From assembly GCF_001905345.1 (NCBI RefSeq), contig NZ_LFBV01000011.1, positions 1 through 64,000 of the forward strand: DNA of 64,000 nucleotides, read 5' to 3'. The translations under genes were made by a program, and so were the position numbers. The notes below the pieces were generated by a model. That model saw nothing but the letters and a program-made list of their open reading frames with translations. It had not been told where the DNA came from and made no database searches. This stretch comes from Streptomyces uncialis (GTDB lineage Bacteria; Actinomycetota; Actinomycetes; Streptomycetales; Streptomycetaceae). Shown piece by piece: positions 16,648 through 25,120 of this stretch; positions within the stretch are counted from its first letter, which is position 1; every line of letters begins with the position of its first letter.

Positions 16648-17739
16648 ATGGAGTCCGTCTTGAGCGCGCTGTTCGAACCCCTCACCCTTCGCTCGCTGAC
16701 CGTCCCGAACAGGGCCTGGATGGCACCCATGTGCCAGTACTCGGCCGATCCCACCGGGCCGTGCGCCGGGGTTCCCGGCGACTGGCACTTCGCCCACTAC
16801 GCCGCCCGCGCCACGGGAGGCACCGGGCTGATCCTGGTCGAGTCGACCGCCGTGAGCCCCGAGGGCCGTATCTCCCCCGCCGACCTGGGCATCTGGAACG
16901 ACACCCAGACCCGGGCCTTCCGCCGGATCACCTCCTTCCTGACCGCCCAGGGCACGGTGCCGGGCCTCCAGATCGGGCACGCCGGACGGAAGGCCTCCAC
17001 CGACCGGCCCTGGCGGGGCGGCGGCCCGGTCGGACCCGGGGCCGACGGCTGGCAGCCTCTCGCGCCCAGCCCGGTCCCGTTCGACACCGGGCATCCCGTA
17101 CCGACGGAGCTGACGACCGGGGGGATCGCGCGGATCACCGGGCAGTTCGCCGACGCCGCCCGCCGGGCCCTCGACGCCGGGTTCCGGGTCGTCGAGATCC
17201 ATGGCGCGCACGGCTACCTCCTCGGGGAGTTCCTGTCCCCGTACTCCAACAAGCGCACGGACGCGTACGGGGGTTCCTTCACGAACCGGACCCGCTTCGC
17301 GCTGGAGGTCGTGGACGCCGTCCGCGCGGTGTGGCCCGACGATCTGCCACTGTTCTTCCGGATATCCGCGACGGACTGGCTGGGCGCGGACGGCTGGACC
17401 GCCGACGAGACCGTCCGGTTCGCCGGGCTGCTCAAGGAGCACGGGGTGGATCTGCTGGACGTGTCGTCGGGAGGCAACGCGCCCCGCGCGGACATCCCGA
17501 CCGGCCCCGGCTACCAGGTGCCGTTCGCGAGCCGGGTCCGGTCCGGGGCCGGGCTGTCCGTGGCCGCGGTGGGGCTGATCACGGAGGCCGGACAGGCCGA
17601 CAAGATCGTCGCCAACGGCGAGGCCGACGCGGTGCTGCTGGGACGGGAACTGCTGCGCAACCCGTCCTGGGCCCGGCACGCGGCCCGTGAACTGGGCGCG
17701 GCGGTGCGGGTCCCGGACCCGTATCTGCGCTCCGTCTGA
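16648..17739 (+). CDS. Old yellow enzyme family NADH:flavin oxidoreductase
   Basis: A 363-aa FMN TIM-barrel ene-reductase of the YqjM-like class. Motifs are APMCQYSA (conserved Cys near FMN), LQIGHAGRKAS, VEIHGAHGYLLGEFLSPYSNKR, the H-X2-H-like pair in IHGAH, and phosphate-binding GLITEAGQADKIVANGEADAVLLGRELLRNP (given in part). It reduces activated C=C bonds with NAD(P)H. ATG 16648 is used. Transcribed away from the ArsR gene, a common pairing for electrophile-responsive reductases. Confidence 0.92.
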   Translation: MESVLSALFEPLTLRSLTVPNRAWMAPMCQYSADPTGPCAGVPGDWHFAHYAARATGGTGLILVESTAVSPEGRISPADLGIWNDTQTRAFRRITSFLTAQGTVPGLQIGHAGRKASTDRPWRGGGPVGPGADGWQPLAPSPVPFDTGHPVPTELTTGGIARITGQFADAARRALDAGFRVVEIHGAHGYLLGEFLSPYSNKRTDAYGGSFTNRTRFALEVVDAVRAVWPDDLPLFFRISATDWLGADGWTADETVRFAGLLKEHGVDLLDVSSGGNAPRADIPTGPGYQVPFASRVRSGAGLSVAAVGLITEAGQADKIVANGEADAVLLGRELLRNPSWARHAARELGAAVRVPDPYLRSV

Positions 17740-17776
17740 CGCTCGCCCCCGCGCCGGGCGGTCCGGACCGGACCGC

Positions 17777-17796
17777 CCGCCGCTAGCGTCGGACCC
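17777..17796 (+). promoter_or_regulatory. Probable leaderless promoter of homocysteine methyltransferase gene
   Basis: TAGCGT lies 7 nt before ATG 17797 without a Shine-Dalgarno, typical of a leaderless transcript. No clear -35. Confidence 0.45.
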
Positions 17797-18882
17797 ATGC
17801 CCGACTCCCCCGGCAACCCCGACCCCGACCCGCTCCCCGGCACCCCCGACCCGGACCGGCCTCCCAGCGCCGCACGATTCGCCCGGCTCCCCGACGACGT
17901 ACGGCCCCCGGAGAGCCCCGGTACCCCCGACGCGTCCACGACCGGCACCTTCGCGACCGGCACTTTCGCGGACGTGCTGCGGCGTGGTCCGCTCGTCCTG
18001 GACGGCGGGCTGTCCAATCAGCTCGAAGCGGCCGGTGAGCGGCTGGACGGCGGCCTGTGGTCCGCGCGGCTGCTCCTGGACCGGCCGGAGGCCCTTGTCG
18101 CGGCGCACCGGGCGTACTACGAGGCGGGCGCGGACATCGCCGTCACCGGGAGCTACCAGGCGACGTTCGAGGGGTTCGCCCGGCACGGGGTGGACCGGCG
18201 CGGGGCCGCCGAACTGCTGCGGTCCGCCGTGGCCCTGGCCCGGGAGGCGGCCCGTACCGCCGTCCCCGGCCGCCGGCCGCGGTGGGTGGCGGCCTCGGCG
18301 GGTCCTTACGGGGCGATGCTCGCGGACGGCTCGGAGTACCGGGGGCGGTACGGGCTGACGGTCGCGGAGCTGGAACGGTTCCACCGGCCCCGGCTGGAGG
18401 CCCTCGCCGCCGCCGCGCCCGATGTGTTCGCGCTGGAGACCGTCCCGGACACCGACGAGGCGCGCGCCCTGGTGCGCGCGGTACGGGGACTCGGGGTGCC
18501 GGCCTGGCTCTCGTACAACGTGCGCGGCGACCGCACCCGCGCGGGACAGCCGCTCGCGGAGGCGTTCGCGGTGGCCGCCGACGCGGACGAGGTGGTCGCG
18601 GTCGGCGTGAACTGCTGCACGCCCGCCGACGCGGACGCGGCCGTCGCGCTGGCGGCCCGGGTCACGGGCAAGCCGGTGGTGGTCTACCCGAACAGCGGTG
18701 AAGGCTGGGACGCGGTACGCGGCGTCTGGACGGGTCCGCGGCGTTTCACGGCCCGCCGGGTGGACGGCTGGCTGGCGTCGGGCGCGCGGCTGGTCGGGGG
18801 GTGCTGCCGGGTGGGACCCGCCGCGATCGCGGAGACGGCTGCCCGGGTACGGAACGCCACCGGCCCCCTGGGACCGCGCTGA
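17797..18882 (+). CDS. mmuM: Homocysteine S-methyltransferase
   Basis: A 361-aa enzyme of the MmuM/BHMT-like family that methylates homocysteine from S-methylmethionine or SAM. The barrel begins LVLDGGLSNQLEAAG; zinc ligands are the Cys in GVNCC and the Cys pair in GGCCRVGP. The first ~55 residues (PDP/PGTP repeats) are a disordered extension not found in typical 300-aa members, so translation could also begin later. The leaderless -10 spacing supports ATG 17797. Monocistronic. Confidence 0.88.
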   Translation: MPDSPGNPDPDPLPGTPDPDRPPSAARFARLPDDVRPPESPGTPDASTTGTFATGTFADVLRRGPLVLDGGLSNQLEAAGERLDGGLWSARLLLDRPEALVAAHRAYYEAGADIAVTGSYQATFEGFARHGVDRRGAAELLRSAVALAREAARTAVPGRRPRWVAASAGPYGAMLADGSEYRGRYGLTVAELERFHRPRLEALAAAAPDVFALETVPDTDEARALVRAVRGLGVPAWLSYNVRGDRTRAGQPLAEAFAVAADADEVVAVGVNCCTPADADAAVALAARVTGKPVVVYPNSGEGWDAVRGVWTGPRRFTARRVDGWLASGARLVGGCCRVGPAAIAETAARVRNATGPLGPR

Positions 18883-19383
18883 CCGCCGCCCGTCCGTACC
18901 GGCACGCGGCCGATCCGATCGCCGCCGGTCCGTTACCGGGCCACGCTGTCGCGCCGATCGCCGCCGGTCCGTTACCGGACCGGGCCGCTCCGGCCGTGCG
19001 GGCCCGTGCGGATCGCGATCCGGCGGGTCATGGGTGTGGGACCGGGCATCCGGTGCAGACTGACGAGGGTGAGGACAACGCTGTCCGGAGGTGACCGGGT
19101 GTGCGCTTCGGCGATCGCAGCGGCGAATTGTACGTCTCCCAGAGCGACGTCGATTCCTGGCGGACGTTCCTCGCTCCCCTCCCGGACATTGCTCGTGTGC
19201 GCGCCGCAGTCGCCCCATAACACGGAGCAACAGAGCGCAACTTCAGCCACGTCGGCCGAAAACCGACGTGACGAAAAACATCACGAGGTCTTCATTCCCT
19301 TTCGAAACCTGCACACGCTCCAACCCGTTTCTCTAAGGGAGGGATAAAGAACCGACATCCCCTGTCAAGGAAGGAGACCAACC
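18883..19383. other. Intergenic region with a 25-bp direct repeat
   Basis: About 500 nt with no confident gene. A 25-nt sequence is present twice and identical at 18915-18939 and 18954-18978 (period 39; it starts CCGATCGCCGCCGG). Further on, 19221-19370 is AT-richer and contains the inverted repeat GTCGG-ccgaaaa-CCGAC; it probably carries the promoter of the Cys-rich/ung operon. Confidence 0.45.
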
Positions 19384-19557
19384 GTGGTCCCCGTATGCCC
19401 GTACTGCAAACGCGTGGAGTGCATCTGCCGGGCCCTCGGGGGCGTCACGCCGGGGGAAACGCGTGGCTGTCCCGGGGGAAGGGCGACCGTCGTACGGCGG
19501 TACCCTTCGAGCCGCGGAGACGTACACCACTCCGCTTGGTTCACATCGCACACTTGA
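19384..19557 (+). CDS. Small cysteine-rich protein upstream of ung
   Basis: A 57-aa frame from GTG 19384 to TGA 19557. The Shine-Dalgarno AAGGAAGGAGACC is one of the strongest in the window, and the next gene's own start lies 196 nt further, so it must serve this frame. The N-terminus VVPVCPYCKRVECICRALGG holds CxxC and CxC cysteines, suggesting a zinc or metal knuckle; a sixth Cys follows at residue 29. The remainder is basic. It ends 22 nt before ung, so the two are probably co-transcribed. Too short for standard ORF thresholds. I recognise no family; a role with Ung or DNA is inference. Confidence 0.55.
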   Translation: MVPVCPYCKRVECICRALGGVTPGETRGCPGGRATVVRRYPSSRGDVHHSAWFTSHT

Positions 19558-19579
19558 GCACTCCGGGGGGCGCGGCCGC

Positions 19580-20257
19580 GTGGCAGCACGACCTTTGCAC
19601 GAGATCGTCGAAGCGGGCTGGGCCAAGGCCCTGGAGCCCGTGGCCGGACAGGTCTCCCGGATGGGGGACTTCCTCCGCGCCGAGATCGCCGCGGGCCGTA
19701 CGTACCTGCCGGCCGGACCGAATGTGCTGCGCGCCTTCCAGCAGCCCTTCGACGAGGTACGGGTCCTGATCGTCGGTCAGGACCCGTACCCGACTCCGGG
19801 GCACGCCGTGGGACTGTCGTTCTCGGTGGCCCCGGAGGTCCGTCCGCTGCCCGGCAGCCTCCTCAACATCTTCCGTGAGCTGACCAGCGACCTCGGTGTA
19901 CCGCCGCCGGGCAACGGGGACCTCACCCCCTGGACCCGGCAGGGCGTGCTCCTGCTGAACAAGTCGCTCACCACCGCCCCGCGCAAGCCCGGGGCGCACC
20001 GCGGCAAGGGCTGGGAGCAGGTCACCGAGCAGGCGATCCGGGCGCTGGCCGCCCGTGGCACGCCCCTGGTGTCGGTCCTGTGGGGGCGCGACGCCCGGAA
20101 TGTACGGCCGCTGCTGGGTGATCTCCCCTCGGTCGAGTCCGTCCATCCGTCCCCCATGTCCGCGGACAACGGCTTCTTCGGCTCCCGTCCGTTCAGCCGC
20201 GCCAACGATCTGCTCGTCCGTCAGGGCGCCCAGCCCGTCGACTGGCGGCTTCCGTGA
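19580..20257 (+). CDS. ung: Uracil-DNA glycosylase
   Basis: A 225-aa family-1 UDG excising uracil from DNA. The water-activating loop GQDPYP is at 66-71 (Asp68), followed by GLSFSV, LLLNKSLTT and the minor-groove leucine loop HPSPMSA. GTG 19580 gives exactly the family length; the longer in-frame ATG at 19463 would overlap the Cys-rich gene and adds non-homologous residues. A G-rich run upstream may act as a weak ribosome site. It overlaps the downstream kinase-like gene by GTGA. Confidence 0.95.
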   Translation: MAARPLHEIVEAGWAKALEPVAGQVSRMGDFLRAEIAAGRTYLPAGPNVLRAFQQPFDEVRVLIVGQDPYPTPGHAVGLSFSVAPEVRPLPGSLLNIFRELTSDLGVPPPGNGDLTPWTRQGVLLLNKSLTTAPRKPGAHRGKGWEQVTEQAIRALAARGTPLVSVLWGRDARNVRPLLGDLPSVESVHPSPMSADNGFFGSRPFSRANDLLVRQGAQPVDWRLP

Positions 20258-21255
20258 CCGGCGGCCGTCCCCCGGTACCGGGCATGGCGGGCGCTGTGCT
20301 CGCCGTCGACTCGGGCGGTTCCGGGCTGCGGGCGGTGCTCGCCGTCGGCGGGCGGGCGCTGGGCGCCCCGCTGGTCTCGGCGGAGCCGGTCCGTACCGGT
20401 GCGCGGGGCATCGATCCCGGGCATCTGCTCGCGCTGCTGCTGCCGATGGCACGTCGGCTGATGGCCGACGCGGGGATCGGCGAGGTACGGGCGGCGGCGC
20501 TCGGGGCCGCCGGGATGGCCACCCTCGGGGACGCGCTGCGGGCCGAACTGCCCGAGGCGTTCGCCCGGGAGCTGGGTGTCCGGCGGCTCGCGCTGGCCGC
20601 CGACGCGGTCACCGCCTACGCCGGGGCGCTGGGCCGCCGCGCGGGCGCGGTGGTGGCGGGCGGCACCGGCATGATCGCGACGGGGACGGATCTCACCACC
20701 TGGCGGCGGGCCGACGGATGGGGTCATCTGCTGGGCGACTGCGGCGGCGGCGCGTGGATCGGACGCGCGGGACTCGACGCGGCGATGCGGGCGTTCGACG
20801 GGCGGCGCGGCGGGTCCGTGGCGCTGCTGGCCCGTGCCGAGGAGATGTTCGGCCCGGCCGGTGAGCTGCCGGGGCTGCTGTATCCCCGCACCGACCGGCC
20901 CGCCGTGCTCGCCTCGTTCGTGCCGTCGGTCGCCGCGTGCGCGGAGCGGGACCCGGTGGCACGCGGCATCCTGACGGCCGCGGCCGGGCACATCGTGGAG
21001 GCCGCGGCGGCGGTCGCGCCGAAGTCCGGCGACTGCGAGGTGGCGTTCACGGGCGGACTGTTCAAGATGGGCGATCCCCTGCTCGTCCCGCTCCAGGAGG
21101 AGCTGTCCCGGCAGTTGCCCTCGGCGCGGCGGACGGCCGCGGAGGGCGATCCGCTGCACGGCGCGGTACGGATCGCGACGGATCTGGCCGAAGAGCGTCC
21201 GGGTCTGCCCGTTGATGACCGCATGCTGCACGTACGTACCGAAAGCGGCGGCTGA
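20254..21255 (+). CDS. BadF/BadG/BcrA/BcrD-type ATPase (N-acetylglucosamine kinase-like)
   Basis: A 333-aa ASKHA-fold protein. Phosphate 1 is VLAVDSGGSGLRAVLAV, phosphate 2 GAVVAGGTGMIATG, and GWGHLLGDCGGGAWIGR resembles the sugar-binding loop of N-acetylglucosamine kinases. The adenosine motif is VAFTGGLFK. It may phosphorylate GlcNAc or a related amino sugar, or be an ATPase of unknown partner. GTG 20254 overlaps the ung stop by 4 nt (coupled); ATG 20284 is an alternative. Confidence 0.85.
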   Translation: MTGGRPPVPGMAGAVLAVDSGGSGLRAVLAVGGRALGAPLVSAEPVRTGARGIDPGHLLALLLPMARRLMADAGIGEVRAAALGAAGMATLGDALRAELPEAFARELGVRRLALAADAVTAYAGALGRRAGAVVAGGTGMIATGTDLTTWRRADGWGHLLGDCGGGAWIGRAGLDAAMRAFDGRRGGSVALLARAEEMFGPAGELPGLLYPRTDRPAVLASFVPSVAACAERDPVARGILTAAAGHIVEAAAAVAPKSGDCEVAFTGGLFKMGDPLLVPLQEELSRQLPSARRTAAEGDPLHGAVRIATDLAEERPGLPVDDRMLHVRTESGG

Positions 21256-21355
21256 GAACGGGCGTCCCACCTGCCCCACCTCCAGATCAACCGGACAAAT
21301 ACGGATGGATGCCGTGCAGCTACCCCCTCCCCGAACGGAGCAGGCCACAAAGCCA

Positions 21356-21370
21356 GTAGCATGCGGCGCC
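21356..21370 (+). promoter_or_regulatory. Probable leaderless -10 of CbiX-like gene
   Basis: TAGCAT ends 8-9 nt before ATG 21371; no Shine-Dalgarno is present. Confidence 0.35.
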
Positions 21371-22291
21371 ATGAGCACCCCCACTGGGCCAGCCTCCGGC
21401 CTGCCAGTACGAATGCCGCGCCCCCGTCAGTCAGGACGCCACCGCCGCCCTGAACCCGCGGTGGCCCCCGACGGCGCGCCCGCGCTCGTGCTCGCGGTCC
21501 CGGGCACCCCCGGTGCGTCCGTGCGGAGCCTCGCCGACGAGGTCGTGAGCATCGCGCGCTCCGAGCTTCCCGGCCTGGACGCCCGGATCGGATATCTCGA
21601 CGGGGACGACACGGAGTTCCCCACCCTCGCCGCGGTCCTCGCGCGCACCGCGCGGGAACGTACCGCCCGTTACGAGCAGGCCAGGGCCGCCGGTGTCGAG
21701 GTCACGGAGCCCGAGGGGCCCGTCGCCGTGGTGGTCCCGCTGCTCGCCGGGCCGGACGGCGCGCTGCTGCGCCGGGTCCGCCAGGGCATCAACGACAGCA
21801 AGGTGGCGGCGGAACTGACCGATGTCCTCGGTCCGCACCCGCTGCTCGCCGAGGCCCTGCACGTACGGCTCTCGGAGTCGGGGCTCGCCCGCGCGGACCG
21901 GGCGCGGCTGTTCACGGTGGCCACCGCGGCCGACGGGATCATCATCGCGTCCGTGGGCGGCGAGGAGGCCGTGCAGGCCGCCGGGATCACCGGGATGCTG
22001 CTGGCCGCGCGGCTCGCCGTGCCGGTGATGGCCGCCGCGCTGGACAAGGAGGGGGCGATCGCGGACACCGCCGAGCAGTTGCGTTCCTCCGGTTCCGCGC
22101 AGCTCGCGCTGGCGCCGTACCTGATCGGTCCGGAGATCGACGCGACGCTGCTGGAGGCCGCCGCCAAGGAGGCAGGCTGCCCCGCCGCGGAGCCGCTCGG
22201 GGCGTACCCGGCGATCGGCAAGCTCGCGCTGTCGAAGTACGCCGCCACGCTGGGCATCCCGCAGACCGGGGCGGGCGCGCCGCTGCGCTGA
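21371..22291 (+). CDS. Sirohydrochlorin chelatase (CbiX/SirB)-like protein
   Basis: A 306-aa protein with the two-lobed chelatase fold. The first lobe begins APALVLAVPGTPGASVRSLADEV, and the second contains VAVVVPLLAGPDGALLRRVR and PHPLLAEALHVRL. In canonical CbiX the first motif is a metal-binding GHG; here it is PGTPG, with no histidine, so chelatase activity is doubtful. The later His in GPHPLLAEAL fits the second site. Function is best stated as CbiX-like, unknown. ATG 21371 fits the leaderless signal. Confidence 0.75.
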   Translation: MSTPTGPASGLPVRMPRPRQSGRHRRPEPAVAPDGAPALVLAVPGTPGASVRSLADEVVSIARSELPGLDARIGYLDGDDTEFPTLAAVLARTARERTARYEQARAAGVEVTEPEGPVAVVVPLLAGPDGALLRRVRQGINDSKVAAELTDVLGPHPLLAEALHVRLSESGLARADRARLFTVATAADGIIIASVGGEEAVQAAGITGMLLAARLAVPVMAAALDKEGAIADTAEQLRSSGSAQLALAPYLIGPEIDATLLEAAAKEAGCPAAEPLGAYPAIGKLALSKYAATLGIPQTGAGAPLR

Positions 22292-22301
22292 GCGGCGAGC
22301 A

Positions 22302-22331
22302 GGCCCGGCAGCACCGCACGGTGGCCGGGCC
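22302..22331. terminator. Hairpin between convergent CbiX-like and lactonase genes
   Basis: Perfect 8-bp arms GGCCCGGC / GCCGGGCC around a 14-nt loop, just after the CbiX-like stop. Confidence 0.45.
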
Positions 22332-22381
22332 CGGCGCGCCCGGCACAGGCCGTGCGTGCGGGCGCCGCGCCCCCGGCGGCG

Positions 22382-23422
22382 TCAGAAGAAGCGGACGCAG
22401 GACACCGCGGGGAACTCCAGGGAGCCCGCCCGCACCGGCAGCCCGGTGGCGCCATCCACGTCGAACCAGGTGATGTCGCCCGAGCGTTCGTTGGCCGCGT
22501 ACAGCCGCCGGCCGGACGGGTCGAGCGCCAGGTCACGGGGCCAGTGCCCGCCGCAGGGCACCGTCGCGACGAGCTCCAGCCGTTCGCCCCCGTCCCCGGC
22601 GGCGAACACGGAGATGACGTCCTCGCCCCGGGTGGCCGTCCACACGAACCGGCCGTCGGGCGCGACGACCACCTCCGAGGGGTACGCGTCCCCCTCCGGG
22701 GCGCCGGGCAGGACCGGGATCTCGGTCAGCGGACGCAGCGCGCCCTCCACCGCCTCCCAGCGGCACACCGTCAGGGTCGGCGCCAGCTCGTTCAGGACGT
22801 ACACCACCGTGCCCCCGGGATGGAACGCGAGATGACGCGGTCCGCTGCCGGGCCGCAGGGCGATCTCCCGGTGCTGGACGGGCTCGCCCGCCGTGTCCAG
22901 GTCGAAGACGCGTACGGAGTCCGTGCCGAGGTCCACGCTCACGGCCCGGCGTCCGCCGGGGACGGCGAGCACCTGGTGGGCGTGCGGGGCGTGCTGGCGT
23001 TGCGGGTGCGGTCCGGAACCCTTGTGGGTGAGCACGCCGGAGGGCGCGTCCCCGAGGGAGCCGTCCGCGCGCAGCGGTACGGCGCTCACGCTCCCGGAGC
23101 CGTAGTTGGCCGTCAGCACATGCCCCGCGTGCACGGCGAGATGGGTGGGGCCGGCGCCGCCCACCCGGACCGGCGCGCCCAGGGGTTCCGGCCGTGCGCC
23201 GGTCACCCGGAACGCGGCGACCGCGCCCTCGTCGGTCTCGCTCACCGCGTACAGGGTGGTCCCGTCGGCGGACAGCGCGAGGTACGACGGGTCGGCCACC
23301 GCGCCGGTGGTCCCGAGGAGGGTCAGGGCACCGGTGGCGGGGTCGACGGAGGCCGTGGCGATGCCCGGTCCCCCGGCCGCCGTGAACGATCCGATGTACG
23401 CCCGCCCGGTGTGCCCGCGCAC
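22382..23422 (-). CDS. Lactonase-family (YbhE-type) beta-propeller protein
   Basis: A 346-aa seven-bladed propeller of the 6-phosphogluconolactonase/YbhE family. Repeated blade signatures include AYIGSFTAAGGPGI at the start, HLAFHPGGTVVYVLNE and WPRDLALDPSGRRLYAANERSGDI (in part). It may hydrolyse a sugar lactone; the substrate is not determined. No signal peptide. GTG 23422 follows GAGAGGGGACAGCA. A GGTCTAGACC palindrome lies 58-67 nt upstream, where DasR might bind. It follows nos on the same strand after 60 nt. Confidence 0.85.
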   Translation of the reverse strand: MRGHTGRAYIGSFTAAGGPGIATASVDPATGALTLLGTTGAVADPSYLALSADGTTLYAVSETDEGAVAAFRVTGARPEPLGAPVRVGGAGPTHLAVHAGHVLTANYGSGSVSAVPLRADGSLGDAPSGVLTHKGSGPHPQRQHAPHAHQVLAVPGGRRAVSVDLGTDSVRVFDLDTAGEPVQHREIALRPGSGPRHLAFHPGGTVVYVLNELAPTLTVCRWEAVEGALRPLTEIPVLPGAPEGDAYPSEVVVAPDGRFVWTATRGEDVISVFAAGDGGERLELVATVPCGGHWPRDLALDPSGRRLYAANERSGDITWFDVDGATGLPVRAGSLEFPAVSCVRFF

Positions 23423-23478
23423 TGCTGTCCCCTCTCGGCTGCCTGATTGCTGCGCCGACGGTAGCAGCCGGAGGCGAT

Positions 23479-23490
23479 CGGTCTAGACCA
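23479..23490 (-). promoter_or_regulatory. DasR-like palindrome at the nos/lactonase junction
   Basis: TGGTCTAGACC on the minus strand contains the symmetrical core of the DasR-responsive element (ACTGGTCTAGACCACT). It overlaps the nos stop codon and lies about 20 nt upstream of a possible lactonase -10, TACCGT. Confidence 0.45.
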
Positions 23491-24715
23491 AGTCGGGAAC
23501 GTACTCCCCGCGTGCTCGGGCGAGGCCCTCCGGGTGGTGGACGAACGCGGGCCGCAGCTCGGTCTCGTCGTAGGTGCGGTGGAAGACGGGGGTCGTGCTG
23601 CCGGAGAGCGGCGGCACGATCCAGGACCAGTCGGCGCCGACCCGGCGGCCCTGGCTCTCCTCCCGGTCGAGGTGGGTCAGGAAGCGGCGGGACTCGGTGT
23701 GGTGGTCGGCGACCGTGACCCCGGCCAGGTCGAAGGAGTGCAGGACGGCGATGTTCAGCTCCACCAGCGCCCGGTCCTTCCACAGGGTGCGGTCGCTGCT
23801 GGTGTCGAGCCCGAGTCCGGCGGCGACCAGCGGCAGCAGGTCGTAGCGGTCGGTGTCGGCGAGGTTGCGGGCGCCGATCTCCGTGCCCATGTACCAGCCG
23901 TTGAAGGGCGCCGCCGAGTAGCAGACACCGCCGATCTCCAGGCACATATGGGAGATGGCCGGTACGGCGTGCCAGCGCAGTCCGAGTTCGGCGAACCAGG
24001 GATGCCCGGGGTGGGTGAGGGGCACCTCGTGGACGGCGTCCTGGGGCACCGGGAACCAGTGCGGTACGCCGTCCGGCCCCTGGGCGATCAGGGGCAGCAC
24101 GTCGAAGGGGGTGCCGGGGCCGCCGGGCCAGCCGAGGCGCCGGGCGAGGGCGGTCAGGCCGGTGTTGGCCGGGTCGCCGAGGACCGTGCCGTCGGGGCGG
24201 CGGTAACCGGCGTAGCGGATGAGCTGGTCGCTCCAGATCCGGGGTCCCGGCCGGCCGGGGGTGTCGGGGGCGAACACGGTGATCAGCGGGCGTATCCGGC
24301 CGCCCCGGGTGGCCTCGCGCAGATGCCGGACGGCGGCGTCCGCGACCTCGCCGGCCGACCGCAGGTCACGGCGGTCGTCGACCCGCAGGGAGCGCCAGTA
24401 CAGCCGGCCTATGCAGCGGTTGGCGTTGCGCCAGGCGACCCGGGCGCCGAAGGTGAGTTCCCGCGCGGTGTGGCGGTAGGTGCCCGTCCGTCCGATCTCG
24501 TCCTGGATCTCGGCGATCCGGGGTGCGGGGTCGCCCAGCCCCTCCTCGGTGTGGTGGAGGGTCAGGAACTCGGTGGCGGCCCGCAGCACGGCGCCGGCCT
24601 GTTCGCGGAGCGGTCTCTCAGGTCCGGCGGACCGGTCGGGCCAGGCCGCCGGATCGTCGTGGAGCACCGGGCAGCCCGCCGTCATGGACGCGGTCCGGTA
24701 CGGGAGGTTCTGCAT
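23483..24715 (-). CDS. nos: Nitric oxide synthase oxygenase
   Basis: A 410-aa bacterial NOS oxygenase domain, which oxidises L-arginine to citrulline and NO using heme and a pterin, with electrons from an external reductase. The heme thiolate is Cys101 in AWRNANRCIGR; substrate Glu lies in APFNGWYMGTEIGARN; pterin-side residues include DWSWIVPP. There is no reductase domain, as usual in bacteria. ATG 24715 follows GGGGGATAGGT; a second in-frame ATG (24685) is possible. No thaxtomin-type genes are adjacent; a role in NO signalling or protection is inference. Confidence 0.95.
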   Translation of the reverse strand: MQNLPYRTASMTAGCPVLHDDPAAWPDRSAGPERPLREQAGAVLRAATEFLTLHHTEEGLGDPAPRIAEIQDEIGRTGTYRHTARELTFGARVAWRNANRCIGRLYWRSLRVDDRRDLRSAGEVADAAVRHLREATRGGRIRPLITVFAPDTPGRPGPRIWSDQLIRYAGYRRPDGTVLGDPANTGLTALARRLGWPGGPGTPFDVLPLIAQGPDGVPHWFPVPQDAVHEVPLTHPGHPWFAELGLRWHAVPAISHMCLEIGGVCYSAAPFNGWYMGTEIGARNLADTDRYDLLPLVAAGLGLDTSSDRTLWKDRALVELNIAVLHSFDLAGVTVADHHTESRRFLTHLDREESQGRRVGADWSWIVPPLSGSTTPVFHRTYDETELRPAFVHHPEGLARARGEYVPDLV

Positions 24716-25120
24716 ACCTATCCCCCAACGCCCCGGCCCGCTGCCTGCGGTCCGCGGGCAGCGTGTCGTCGTTGCGCCGCGGGGTCACCCCCGGACCTGA
24801 TCCACCCCCGTCGGTGCCTCGCGGAACCGTTCGTGCCCGCGGACTCCTCCGTCCGCCTCACCGCGCACCCCGGTCACCGCGCTCACCTGCGGAAAGGTCC
24901 GGCTACCCAGTTTCGGGCGGGTGAGTCACGGCGGTGCGGGGCAGTGCGCGGCCCCCCGACTGGCGGAGAGTGACGGACGCACTCCGGACAGTATCTCCGG
25001 GACCCGGCGGGGCGATGCGGGGGAGGGTGCGGGGTGGGGGCGCGGGGGGATCACAGGGGGCGCACAAAGGGGCACGTGCGCCCCCTAAGGCCGCGGGCGC
25101 GTCTTGGCATGCTGGGGGGC
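24716..25120. other. Divergent gap nos / HAD gene
   Basis: No gene is supported. GGGGC-acgtgc-GCCCC (25069-25084), an interrupted palindrome with a CACGTG core, lies about 37 nt upstream of the HAD start and may be an operator. Confidence 0.35.

Noticed and set aside
19006..19347. 113-codon frame and, inside it, a 39-codon frame from GTG 19101 with GGAGG 9 nt upstream
   Set aside because: The long frame has no domain-like sequence. The 39-codon frame could be real because of its ribosome site, but nothing else supports it.
24385..24715. Frameshift in nos
   Set aside because: The frame is continuous from start to stop and all expected NOS blocks are present in order.
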